Source of the DNA: Prorocentrum cordatum
Lineage: Eukaryota > Sar > Dinophyceae > Prorocentrales > Prorocentraceae
DNA length: 64,000 bases
Assembly: GCA_963575745.1 (NCBI GenBank)
Contig: CAUYUJ010003558.1
Location: forward strand, 1,361,080 to 1,425,079
Direction: 5' to 3'
Positions 32,905-42,680 of this stretch are shown here, in pieces (within the stretch, counting starts at the first letter, position 1; each line of letters opens with the position of its first letter). The translations under genes were made by a program, and so were the position numbers. Under the pieces are notes generated by a model. It searched no databases. It saw only the letters and a program-made list of their open reading frames with translations, and had not been told where the DNA came from.

Positions 32905-33330
32905 CCCGCCGAAAACATGTAGCACCCCGCAGTTGCGGATAAGATTGAGGGGGAGGCGGGGACCACATCGGTCTGCGAGGCTCTGAAGACGCCCGCAGCA
33001 AGTGCCTAATTTTTACGAATTGCACAACGAGCCCGCCGCAAGCGCTGTTTTTTCGTTAAAATGATGTGGGTGGGTCGCGGGGTGGGTCGCGGGGTGGGTC
33101 GCGGGTGGGTCGCGGGTGGGTCGCGGGTGGGTCGCGGACAAGGTCGCGGGCCGGGTCGCGGGTGGGTCGCGGGCTGATCGCGGGCGGGTCGCGGGGGGTC
33201 GCGGGGGGGTCGCGGGCGGGTCGCGGGCGGGTTGCGGGCTGGTCGCTGGGGGGGAGGTCGGGGGGGGTCGCGGGGGGTTCGCGGGGTGGGTCGCGGGTGG
33301 GTCGCGGGCGTGTTCGCTCTGGTGTCGCGT
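32905..33330 (-). repeat. Family D element, copy 2, inverted
   Basis: The array of GGGTGGGTCGCG units at 33,066-33,312 is the reverse complement of the copy 1 unit. The left flank (32,925-33,065) reverse-complements to ATCCGCAACTGCGGGG, GCGGGCGTCTTCAGAGCCT and AACGAAAAAACAGCGCTTGC, matching copy 1 block by block. Confidence 0.85.
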
Positions 33331-33349
33331 GGAATCCCCCCTGAGGAAT

Positions 33350-36240
33350 AATTCCTGGAGCGTGGCAAAACGAGCAAGCCAGGAGGGAAGCGGCCGGGGC
33401 GGCTGGGCGCGGCGGAAGCGCAAAGCCCGCCGACCGATTTCTTACCGCACCTCAGGTCGACGCACAGGCCCATCCATCTCCGCGCGCAGGGCCGCCGTCG
33501 TCGAACTCGACGCGCTGGGCCTGGCCGCCCAGCCAGCGCCCCGTCGGACCCCGCGGCGCCGGCCCAAGATGGCCTCCGCCAACTCCACCCTGGCAAAGTA
33601 CTCCTGGGAGAAGGGGCACACAGTCTGCGCGCACTTGAGATCCTGCATATTCAGAGCCACGCTGAGGGCCCATCTGCACGTCGTCGCCATCTGTCTCTGC
33701 CATCGCCCGCCTGTGCTTGCGCTGGGTCACGAGCGGCCCAATCGGCTGCGGCGTCTGGACCTCCGCTATCTTGTGCCAGTGCTCCGCGAAGGCCGCGCAG
33801 CCTGCCGGGCGCGCTTCTTGCCGTCGGCGGCATGGTGGCGGAGGGCGCGCTGGGCGAGGGGGGTGAGCGAGGCGACGCGCGGCGGGCCTCGAGCCTCCCA
33901 GTCGATCTCGTCGCCGCCCTCCTCGCGCGACCCCGTCGCCTTGCCGGCGTCGCCGCGGGCGTTGTTCGCGCCGGCGCAAACCGTGCCCGAGGGCTCCGCG
34001 CTCATGACATCCGATGAAAAAATCAGCGCTCTCCAAGAACGCCGCCTGCGAGTCTCGCCGCCCCTTGAGCCGCGACCTCCGCGCCGCCCTCGCGCCCATT
34101 CTTCAGGGCCCCTGTCGCGGGGGCGCTTGGCGGGCGGAGCGAGCCACGAGGGCGGGCGCGGGGCTGGCGGGCGGGCGGCTTGGCGCGCGACGGCAAGTGC
34201 GAGAGGAGGCGAGAGCGGAGGTCGCCGTAGTTCACCCCCTCGAAATCGCGCGCCGGGCGCCCGCCGGCACCGGGCTCGGCAAGGGGCGCGCTCGACGACG
34301 CCCGCCCGCGACGCGAATCTACCCGGAAGCGGGCGCGCTGCGAATGGCGACTCGCGAAGACCTGCGCGGCGCAGAACCTCTGGCGCGCGACGCGCGCTCT
34401 CGCGGGCGCGGGCGCGCTAGCTAGCAGCACTGCGCGGGCGGCGCCCGCGCCGTAGACGCGCGGCGAAGGCGCGGCGCGTCGAGGGGGAAGCACCGCAAGC
34501 GACCCCCGTTCTCAGGCGCGCGCGCGCGAACGCCAGCTCGAACGGCGCGCCCCCTCGCCCCCGCCCCCTCATAAAACTCGCCTCGCTCGCCCGCGCCGAA
34601 CTCCGGGGCATTCTCGCCGAGGGCGGGGGGCGCTGCGTTGATCGCCAACATCACAGCCGGATGCGTTCTGACATCTGGGGCCGCGAACTCCCCCGTCGTC
34701 TCCCCCTCCTGCAATGGTTCCCACGGCGCGAGTGGCGATTTCCCCGACGGCCCCGAATGCTCCGGGACAGCGGTCGAGGCAGCCCGCGGGCCGGAACGCA
34801 TCTGAAACGCCCGAGGAGACGCAAGCAAGGGGGGGCAGTGTCGAGCGGGCAGGGCTTACAATCGTCGGGCTCGATTTCAAGCAAAGAGAACAAGACTGCC
34901 CGAACGCGCTGATGCATCGCGGGGCGAAGCGCCGACGATCAAGCCGCTGCAATCGTCGGACTCGCGGCGCCGCCGAACAAGGGGCGACGCTCCAAAAAGC
35001 AAAGGCCAGAACGTCTAACGACTCCTGCTGGTCAGTGGCGCACAACCAAGACGCCACTCCACGTGCCGCGATGCGCCCCAGCATAGCAATGCGGGCGCCC
35101 ATCGTACGGCACCGATGATCGCGCGGGCTACGACGCTCCATGGCGGGCAGCATGGCGCTCCGAACCAGGGGCAAGAAAAGCTGGCGTTTCCAATTCCGAA
35201 GTTTTCGCGATGACCAAACTCCACCCGTGCTGTGTAAGAGACCGGCACCGCGGCCGCGATTCCCCCCTCGAGCTCGCGCGCAGTCGTCTGCGCGAGCGAG
35301 GTGGCAGGGCCAAGATATCCAGCGACGTCCGCCGCCGCGCCTGAAAAGACGCCTGCGATGCCCGCCCACTGCTGGCACGCCGTGGCCGCGGCGACAGAAG
35401 CTCGCGACCGGTTTATCCCCTCCCAGCTGCATGCAGCCCATGGCCAGCGCTGCGCCGCAGACGCGGCATGCCTGTCTGAGTCGCGCCGCGGCGCCGCGCG
35501 CCGCGCCGCCCAGCCAGAGCAGCAGGGCGCGGCCAAGGTCGCCAGCGCAGGCGCAGTGAAACAAATCGGCTTCACCATCACGAGGGAGCGCTCCGCGGGG
35601 CAACTCGAAGCCTGACGTCGAATGCATGGCGGCCGCCGGATTGCTCGCAGGTTCCGCACAGGAGCCGGCCAAGCGTCGACAATGGAAAGATCGCCCATCA
35701 GGCCTACGACTCCAGGCTGCACGTTGACGATGCCCTCGTTTCCCCCTATCTCGGTTTCTTCGCCATTGTGATGGGCCTTGCGCAAGCTCCAATCCTCGGG
35801 CCTGGCGTTGCCCCCTGTCGTCGCGTTTGACGCCTCCCACGACGCGCTGCCGAAGGCGCGGAGGTCCGCCATCGCGTTGGCGAAGCATGCCTTTGATCTT
35901 CGAAGTCGCCAAGACAAGCGCTGCGCAATTAAAATGGCGCCCTCCCGTCTCCCGCGCTCAGCGCAGCCACGCGCCTGAGGTGCCACCCAGATCGAGAGCC
36001 GCATTGTGAACGACCCCATGCTGCTGAACAGCAGCGGGCGCATGTCCCGCTTGCCCGGGGCTTCAGGTTCCAAGTTGCCCTTGGCCAACCCATGTCCAAC
36101 GCTGCAAATCAAGAGGGGCGCCATATCCACCATGCGTGTCGCGGCGACGCCGGGTAGCAGCAGCTCCTTGAAAATACCCACTCGCACCTCCGCCTTCTCG
36201 AACCCCAGGCAGCGGCGCCCCCCCCTTCGTCTCTGCGTCC
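33350..36240 (-). pseudogene. Decayed LINE fragment with RT-like blocks, copy 5
   Basis: In the minus frame covering 36,187-35,015, ANAMADLRAFGSASWEAS (nt about 35,881-35,828) resembles an RT motif A segment of the type (D)xxNAFxSxxW. About 40 residues later GVVGLMGDLSIVDAW (about 35,710-35,666) resembles motif B (GGxMGD). No motif C with DD was found. Further downstream (33,452-34,099), SRLKGRRDSQAAFLES and AEAILGRRRG recall the post-RT part of some protist LINEs. Interpretation is tentative; frames are interrupted and strongly GC-rich from 34.0 to 34.6 kb. Confidence 0.45.
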
Positions 36241-36244
36241 GCTG

Positions 36245-36309
<65 letters not shown>

Positions 36310-36330
36310 AAAAAAAAAAAAAAAAAAAAA
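36245..36330. repeat. Long poly(A), 86 bp with one C
   Basis: Sixty-four A, one C at 36,309, then 21 A. It is the longest homopolymer in the window. It sits on the plus strand immediately upstream, in minus-strand sense, of the RT-like frame. Confidence 0.97.
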
Positions 36331-36526
36331 CCGCAACTGAGCAGGAGCGGTGCCGGCGGGGACAGAGCGTTGCTTCGCGGTCACCCCGAAGTGGGGCATC
36401 AGCGCCGCGTAGTCCTCAGCAGCTCCGTCGGCGCGTTCGCTCTCTGCCCGGCTCGGCACTGCTGGCGGGGGAAGCTCGCTCGTGCTGCTGCGCCAACCGT
36501 GAAGCCCAGTTTCAGGTACCCATGCT

Positions 36527-36680
36527 AGGGGGCCACATGCGAACCCTACCCTTACCCCCCACGATTTCTGAGGGGGAGGGTGGGGTTCACTTCGCTTGGG
36601 AGCTCCCGAACGAAGTGAACTCCCCCCTCCCCCCTCAGAAATCGTGGGGGGTAGGGGTAGGGTTCGCATGTGGCCCCCTG
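36527..36680. mobile_element. Long perfect-armed hairpin (MITE-like)
   Basis: The left arm begins GGGGGCCACATGCGAACCCT and the right arm ends with its reverse complement; the arms stay matched through CCCCACGATTTCTGAGGGGG and GTTCACTTCG to a central GGGAGCTCCC. The near absence of mismatches suggests recent insertion or gene conversion between arms. No target duplication is obvious. Confidence 0.85.
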
Positions 36681-36689
36681 CATGCGAAA

Positions 36690-37660
36690 CCTAGATCCTT
36701 TTACCCAGCGTTGTGATACCAAGCCTGCGTCGATCACGTGACGTGTCCCGAATCGACGTCCGGGTGTTGTCGCGGGAATCGGGCGGCCGCGTGCGTGCGC
36801 GTCCGCCCTGCCATGCCTCTCTCACCTGCCCAGTGAGGGCCTCCCTCGCTGCCAACGTAGAACGCCGTCGCTGTCGTTGGAGATCTCGCGATAGCTCTTC
36901 GTCTCTATGTTAATCGACTTGGTGGTCTGATCCTCTTTCCCCCATCTGGCCACACATTGAACCCCATGCACATCAATACCAGCCTGCAAAGCCACCGAAC
37001 TCGAAGTAGCCCTGGGAACGGAAGGTTTGGGGGGCCGACCACTTGGCGAGCAGGCTCGCCGACGGCAGGTGCAGCGGCGCCCTTCACACCGTCGCCCTCA
37101 GTGGTCGGGGCCCTACTTTCCCCATCCTATTCGGTGAGGCCGTTGCCGCCGTGGAAACCGGCGGTCCGCGAGCCCGCTCCAAGGTAGTTTTCGCTTGCAG
37201 TAGTCGTCGTCGCTCAACGCATCCATAGGAGCACGTTCATGCCCGAATCGGAAGAATATCGCCCAGATTCCTCACGGTGTGGCATCTCCTCAACCGATAC
37301 ATGCCCCGTTCGGCAAGAACCCAAATTCGAAATTATGCATGTAGACGCTGTGGATGATGACCAGTAGGTGTTTGCATATGGGCCAAGCAACGGCTCAGAT
37401 GTGATCCTCTGTTCCAGCAAGTGCTTGGTAGACTCACCAGCTCCGTTGGGCCTTGGCACATGTCTACGAGTGGCGCCAAATGAAGGATAGACAGGCTCCG
37501 TCCAGACTCCAGCTTTTACGTGCGCTCCGATGCCATCGTGAACGCCCGCATGGCATAAAAGCACAGTGCGGCAGTTCTGTCAGTTCCTGATCGTCTCATG
37601 GTGAACTCCTTTCTCCTCGTGGGACCCAAGACTCACTGTCACACTCGTACCGCCAGGCCC
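36690..37660. other. No gene firmly recognised; weak exon-like frame
   Basis: On the plus strand at about 37,030-37,190 a frame reads ADHLASRLADGRCSGALHTV then GPTFPILFGEAVAAVETGG, which has a protein-like composition but no start, domain or splice support. The rest shows nothing. Confidence 0.3.
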
Positions 37661-38053
37661 CTAACAGCGAACTCTCGAGGAAGTACTCACGTCCGCCTCA
37701 CATGTCTTTCCAGGAAGCCATTTCGAGGTATGGCCGAGCATCCAGTCGCCGTCGTTGTAAACGGTCCAAGCTGACGGAATGCCTCCAGAATGGTGCGTCT
37801 TTCCACCAAACTTCGAAACACTCACTTGGCCCTGCGGCGTACAACTCAGCAGCACCGCGTCGTACGTCACGGTATCATATATAACATCGTGCATTATGAC
37901 ACCGCTCGCCCACGTCGGGTTACACCAAGTCACTCTGAACGCAGGGCCAACCATCGGCACCACCTGCTTGCGAATGGCTGCGCCGAGGCCGTCGCAAAGG
38001 CAATGGGGCTGTGCGGCGCGAGTGCGCCAAGAGCTCCACACTCGTTTTGGCAA
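37661..38053 (-). CDS. Hypothetical protein fragment
   Basis: A 130-residue frame of balanced, non-repetitive composition: FRVTWCNPTWASGVIMHDVI, TYDAVLLSCTPQGQVSVSKF, SAWTVYNDGDWMLGHTSKWL. The Trp/Tyr/Asp-rich, beta-like pattern differs from the Arg/Pro shadows around it. Codons are less GC-biased than in the membrane exon at 43 kb. No family is recognised. It may be an exon or a fragment of a mobile element protein. Confidence 0.35.
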   Translation of the reverse strand: MPKRVWSSWRTRAAQPHCLCDGLGAAIRKQVVPMVGPAFRVTWCNPTWASGVIMHDVIYDTVTYDAVLLSCTPQGQVSVSKFGGKTHHSGGIPSAWTVYNDGDWMLGHTSKWLPGKTCEADVSTSSRVRC

Positions 38054-38077
38054 AATGCTCGAGCGAGAAGGGCTAAG

Positions 38078-38377
38078 ATGAGGAGGAGGGGGAGCAGTAG
38101 GAGGAGGAAAAGGAGGAGGAAGAGGAGGAGGAGGAGGAGGAGGAGGAGGAGGAGGAGGAGTTCGGGTACCCTGAAGGGGCGCGAGCCTTACGTTTAGCGC
38201 CAGACGAGGGCGCGGGCAGCTGCGCTCGCCGAGGCGATGCCTTGAGGAGGAGGAGGAGGAGGAGGAGGAGGAGGAGGAGGAGGAGGAGGAGGAGGAGGAA
38301 GAAGAGGTAGAGGAAGAGGAGAAGGAGGATGAAGAGGAGAAGGAGGAGGAGGAGGAGGACCCCCCCCCCGACGTTGC
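38078..38377 (-). repeat. CTC/GAG tract with family A-type 5' end, copy 3
   Basis: On the minus strand it starts right after CTCAGGG with GCAACG, the same junction as copies 1 and 2. It then runs into CCC and long CTC tracts (plus-strand GAG at 38,078-38,160 and 38,246-38,360), interrupted by an 85-bp non-repeat block with GAAGGGGCGCGAGCC. The later blocks of family A are not seen, so membership rests on the 5' end and the CTC tract. Confidence 0.5.
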
Positions 38378-38540
38378 CCCTGAGTTTATCCTCCTCTGTA
38401 GGCCTGTCCGTCGTTGGGGGGGGCGGCCGCTCGGACGCGAGCACGCGGCCCGCGAGCACCAGCACCAGGTTCAGCGCCAGGGAGTCGGTGCAGAGCCAGA
38501 CGATCGGGAGGGTTATCGCGCCGCGGGCGGCGACGTCCGC
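38378..38540 (-). CDS. Possible exon of a membrane protein
   Basis: Between a candidate acceptor (pyrimidine-rich, ending CCAGAG|G) and the GC donor CTCAGGG|GCAAC lies an open frame reading ADVAARGAITLPIVWLCTDS, LALNLVLVLAGRVLASERP, then a polar tail PTTDRPTEEDKLRG. This gives one or two hydrophobic spans and an acidic/basic tail; third codon positions are strongly G/C. The family cannot be named. It could be a transporter C-terminus. Confidence 0.45.
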
Positions 38541-38611
38541 CTCTGGCCAATCAGAGGTGGAGGGGGTGCAAGGGCATTGGGCAAGGAACACTGACAATCA
38601 AATAAACACAA

Positions 38612-38756
38612 AAACTCGGGGGTCCGCACGGATCCTTCGGATCGGCGCTGGAGGCCCCCTGGCGGCGCCTGCGGCGACGCCCCTGGCGTGCTCCGTGAGC
38701 CAGTGACAGGGCTCCGGCGCCAACCCGAAAAGTCCGCGCGGACCTCGGAAGTTTAT
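38612..38756 (+). mobile_element. Family B hairpin element, copy 3
   Basis: The ends are CTCGGGGGTCCGCACGGATC and its diverged reverse complement GTCCGCGCGGACCTCGG. The interior has GGCGCTGGAGG, CTGGCGGCGCCTGCGGC and GTGAGCCAGTGA, which align with copy 2 in the same orientation. Confidence 0.8.
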
Positions 38757-38759
38757 GCT

Positions 38760-39110
38760 TATGCCATGGCTTAGTCCCCGATGGACAAGGATCATGGGTC
38801 CACTAGGGCTCCCAACTTCGCGCTTCGCGCTGCGCGAAGCGCGAAGCGCGAATAACTTCGCGCCCTCGCGCCGCCCCCCCAAAGGGAGAATAGGAGGACG
38901 AGGAGGAGGGGGAGGAGGAACGAGGACCGCGAAGCGCGAAGCGCGAATAACTTCGCGCCCTCGTGGGAGCCCTTGTTTAGTCCCCGATGGACAAGGATCA
39001 TGGGTCCAGGGTCTGGAGGTCCATGGAATCCCAGTCGTGGGTTGGCCATGGATTCACCGCTGCCCTCGTCAGGTCAGGAACCACACAGGGTCTGAAGCCT
39101 CCGGGCCTCT
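38760..39110. repeat. Family E local duplications
   Basis: TAGTCCCCGATGGACAAGG occurs at about 38,772 and 38,979, and GCGCGAATAACTTCGCGCCC at about 38,847 and 38,942. The stretch GGGTCTGGAGGTCCATGG to GGTCTGAAGCCTCC (39,008-39,103) is a diverged copy of 39,690-39,800. A GAGGAGG tract sits between the first two units (38,890-38,920). Confidence 0.75.
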
Positions 39111-39119
39111 GGCCAATCC

Positions 39120-39311
39120 GTTTACGTGTTCGGCCATGAGCCCCTTGTGGCTCATCGCTCCTGGGCCGCCTTCGGTGGTGTTCTGGCGGCCTTCAGAAGT
39201 ATCCTGAAGGTATTTGACAGATTCTGGCGGACTTTGGGGGCTTCCAGCGGCCATCGGCGCGAAAGCTGGATGACTGCGTTCAACAAGCGGTCCATGATCG
39301 AACACATAAAC
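39120..39311. mobile_element. MITE-like element with 31-bp TIRs
   Basis: The left end GTTTACGTGTTCGGCCATGA (39,120 on) matches the reverse complement of the right end (39,281-39,311), about 24 of 31 positions. The 130-bp interior is unrelated and non-coding. No clear target duplication. Confidence 0.65.
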
Positions 39312-39849
39312 AAACAATGTCAGGAGGCAAGTCCTGGGATGTCTTCCTCGGAGCCGCTAGTGGCCATTAAGCCAGATGACAAGGCCACTGAGCCCGATTT
39401 GGCCGTATGACACCTGGGACTAAGCCGGATCAAACAGAAGTAAGCGGGACTGCGCCGGAATGCGCTAGAGGAGGCCAGCTTTTTCGACCAGGACATACTA
39501 TCGCCGATTCTGAGTCTTACCTCCCAGAAGCTGCCTCCCAGTCAGTGAGGGGATTGGATACTGATGGAACGGCCTCGGGTAGTGAATTATTTTTTTATTA
39601 GGCAGCATAGAGGACCACTTCCTGAAATATTCACCCGCGCGTGATAAGTACGTATACTACACTCGAGAGCTGACAGGTCACTAGTGAACCCTTGGAGAAG
39701 GAACCCAGGGTCTGGAAAACGATGGAACACCAATCGAGGCCTGCCCATAGATATCACCGCCGCTCTCATACAACAAATCCTCAAGGATCTGAAGCCTCCC
39801 CTGGCAAATTCCGCCACGAACGCCCCCACCGTAGCGAATCCGCACGTAC
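39312..39849. other. No gene recognised; holds second copy of family E unit
   Basis: 39,690-39,800 repeats the family E unit (CCAGGGTCTGGAAAACG to GATCTGAAGCCTCC). Because this repeat directly abuts the candidate acceptor of family A copy 2 (39,851-39,850), the sequence after that acceptor may not be an exon. The remainder shows only short frames. Confidence 0.5.
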
Positions 39850-40126
39850 CTTGGCGGGGTACAGTCGAGGCGTTGACCTAAGGAACCCTAAATGAAGAAC
39901 GAAGCCCTTTTTTCTATAAGTTAAACTTCGACTTCCGATCGAAAACATAAGGAAAACCTGAGGCAAGCTGCGAAACACTTATGGAACGCGGAGCCCCTCC
40001 CCAACGAAAAGGGTTCCTTCTTGAGCGCCCCGACTGTAAGCTTTCGGGCCCCGGTCGTCGATGAGTGGGCCATCGGGGGTCGATGCATCCCCCCCCCCCC
40101 TGGGCCCATTGTCCCCCAAGAGTTGC
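39850..40126 (-). mobile_element. Family A repeat, copy 2; candidate 277-nt GC-AG intron
   Basis: On the minus strand it follows GAGCTCAGGG with GCAACTC and ends GCCAAG|G. It shares with copy 1 the blocks GGACGCATCGACC-like, CGATGGCCCA, GTCGGGGCGC, AAGAAGGAACCC, TTTCGTTGGGGAGGGGCTC, TAGGGTTCCTTAGGTCAACG and the terminal CGACTGTA. It lacks the CTC tract and the AACGTTC block of copy 1, so the family varies by internal deletion or insertion. Confidence 0.7.
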
Positions 40127-40330
40127 CCCTGAGCTCTTCGTCCTTGGTCGTTCTGTGGCGGTCCTTGGGGTCCAGGGAGGGCGCCACTCTCTGGGCCCCT
40201 CCTCTTCACGCTGAGCCTCGTCGCCCGCTTCGCTCCGGGATCGGCCCGCGCTGGTCCTCCCCGCGGGCTCGGGACGTGGGCACGGCAGGCCGCGGACTGC
40301 GAATGAGCTCTCTGTCCTCCAGCTCCTCCT
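40127..40330 (-). CDS. Possible exon upstream of family A copy 2
   Basis: One minus frame reads SLDPKDRHRTTKDEELRG up to the GC donor. It resembles the polar tail DRPTEEDKLRG of the exon candidate at 38,378. The last residues coincide because the element's CTCAGGG end is shared; similarity further upstream is only in composition. Other frames are also open, so coding status is weak. Confidence 0.25.
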
Positions 40331-42319
40331 GCTCGTCCGGATGCCCCGTGCGTGCTCCTCCTCATCCTCTTCTTCCTCCCTCCGCTTCCACCTCTCAGAG
40401 CGTCTTCGTCAATTCCGCTGTACTGCAGCACGCGCCATGGGACTAGTGAGCTAGAGGCTCACGGGCGACGAAAGAAGTCAAGTCAACTCGACTATGACTC
40501 CACTCATTCTTCCTCCTCCAGCTCAAACTCCCTCGTTTGAGATGGTAGTGTTGTCGGTGGACACCTTTGTTGGGAAAAGATGGGGGGGCATCATCAAGCC
40601 AGGTTCGCTCGGTATGCGGGCGAGCCAGATCGAAGCAAGCTTCGTTTGAGCCATCGGTGCCCCCCTCTTGTGCGAAACTTTTTGACTGCTGTGTGGAAAG
40701 AACCACCCCGCCGTTGAGGGCATGGCAGGCCCCTTGGGATCTGACAGCTTGAGTTGACCCCTAAACAAAAACTAGCACTTTAAGTGGTGAGTGACTTGTC
40801 CCAGGCTACTTTAAAATTGTTTTTCGTTGCTGCTCTTTGATTGGCAATTGGTTGGATGGAGCACCCGACCCCTCCATCATGGGAGCCTCCGTGTGTCACA
40901 TCGTGGCATATAGTGCCAACTAAAAGCGCTCACAGCTATGCCAGCTAGCAGGCTTACTAGATTCGATCAATGCATTGTCGGCCAGTCTAGGCGGGCACCC
41001 ACTGCTATGTTGACGATTCCTATGCCAGTGTTTCTCGCTAACGTTCGGTCCTCTCCTGAAGAAGGTCGTTGTACACCCGGGAAGGGGGCTCACCCGCCCA
41101 TGGCATGGGGCCCATACGTAAAACGTGTTCGTGCGGCGCTTGCAAGACTCCAGCTCAGTCGACGATGGAGTCTACGATGTCCTCTCTTCTTGCTCAGTCC
41201 TCCCTGCTAGATAAGTCGACCCTGAAGAGAAAGCGGAACACGTAGCTCTTTTTCCATGATTGCCAGATCCAACGTGTATTAATGCCAATGCACCAAAGTT
41301 CGGACAAGCCTTCACCCGGACAGCGAAGAACAGCTTCAAGTCCGCTGCAGCACCTCATGTGTACCAGAATCCTGCGTCCTTTTCTGCAGGAAACCGTGCC
41401 ATCGCCTCGAAAACATAATCAGAGGGCTCTCATCACACAGCGTTAGCTAGCTGCTGCGCAAGCAGCTCAGGGTGATGTGGATCAGCAATTATGGATGAGT
41501 TTGTTTCTCCTCATCCGCCTCTCTCTCAGCCAGTTCAGTTGTCCCCAAATGTGCTTCAAATGATTGCGGCCAATCGTGCATCGTGCAGCTACATTTGAAA
41601 GTCGCAGAATTCGTAAGAACCAAGACGGTTTCGCGAGGCGAGTGCCAATATCGATTGCTGGACGGTTTGCCCCGACCCCTGAGCCGCCTCCGTATCGGTT
41701 CAAGTGGATTTGCACAGATGGTTTGGGCTAACATGTAATGGTGTCTAGTGCCGCTTGTAGGTGGGGGTGAAAATTCGTCCTCCATGATTCATGTAATTAT
41801 ATACCGTTCCTTGTTTGTGCACTCCCCTGCCATTCCACATTCCAACTGGCCTTCCAGCATTTCCACCCCGCGTCGCGCCCGCATGCGGGGGCTTCGTGGG
41901 CGCCATGCACGCCGTCAAGGGCGCGTTCGAGGAGATGAGGGGAGGCAGCAGGGAGGAGTTTCAAGCAGTCTGAACTTGTTTACATTTTTGTTCCAGGTCC
42001 TTGGGCTTCTATCTTAGAAATGCGGTCGGGGCTGTGATCCCTGAGCTTTCTCGACCCCTTGTGGGGCCAGCCTCGACAGTTCGGCCCAAATGGGCTGGGC
42101 GCTCACCTGGCAGGAAGAGCTTGACCTTTCCTTCATGGAGAGCCGTTCCGTTCCTCCTCCTCCACCCCCTTCGCCTCTTCACCCCCCTTCTTCTGACCCC
42201 TAGCCATACGCCCCTATTCTTCTCCCTTCTGCATACCTCCTCCCTGTCGCGGCCCGAAGATGGTCGAAAGGGCGGGCCAGGCGCTTCGCCTGAGACTTCC
42301 ACCCCACGTCTGATTCAGA
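40331..42319. other. No gene recognised
   Basis: About 2 kb of lower-GC DNA (40.78-41.8 kb especially) with short frames. No domain, tandem repeat or inverted repeat stood out on reading. Confidence 0.45.
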
Positions 42320-42680
42320 AGATACAAATTTGCAAAACGTTCACGGATGGAGGGCGGACCGGTTTCAACATGTGGCTCTCGCCTTAGCGCCGCGCACACT
42401 CGTCTGAAACAATTGCAAACGCTTCACGGAACAAGGGCGAGTTGTTTTCAAAATGTGGCTATTGCTGTAATGCCGCGGGCATTCGTTTCAAACAGTCGCA
42501 AGAGCTTCACGGATTGAGGGCGGGACGTTTTCGAAATGTGGCTCGCCTTAGCGCCGCGCACAGTTGTTCTCAACACTTGCAACAGCTTCACGTTTTGAAA
42601 GCGATTATGTTTTGAAAATGTGGTTATCGCCTTAGCACTGTGTGGATCCGTTAAGAAATTGCAAGGGTTCACAGATTCCC
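42320..42680. repeat. Tandem repeat, unit about 80-90 bp
   Basis: Four units share AATGTGGCT, CGCCTTAGCGCCGCGCAC, a TTGCAA(A/C)(A/C)GCTTCACG-type string and GGGCG(A/G). Spacing is about 80-90 bp. The last unit, at 42,610-42,680, is most diverged. Confidence 0.8.

Noticed and set aside
31064-33312. CRISPR-like array
   Set aside because: The units are contiguous 10-bp minisatellite copies without spacers, and the genome is eukaryotic in character.
33116-34420. Plus-strand ORF of 434 residues
   Set aside because: It begins in the GGGTGGGTCGCG minisatellite and continues through GC-rich DNA antisense to LINE-like sequence; Arg/Gly-rich with no domain.
28955-36187. Reading 36.2 to 25 kb (minus) as one giant retroelement
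   Set aside because: The order of blocks (RT-like, then endonuclease, then zinc/coiled-coil) is opposite to a single LINE read on that strand, and the family D inverted pair intervenes; several separate decayed copies fit better.
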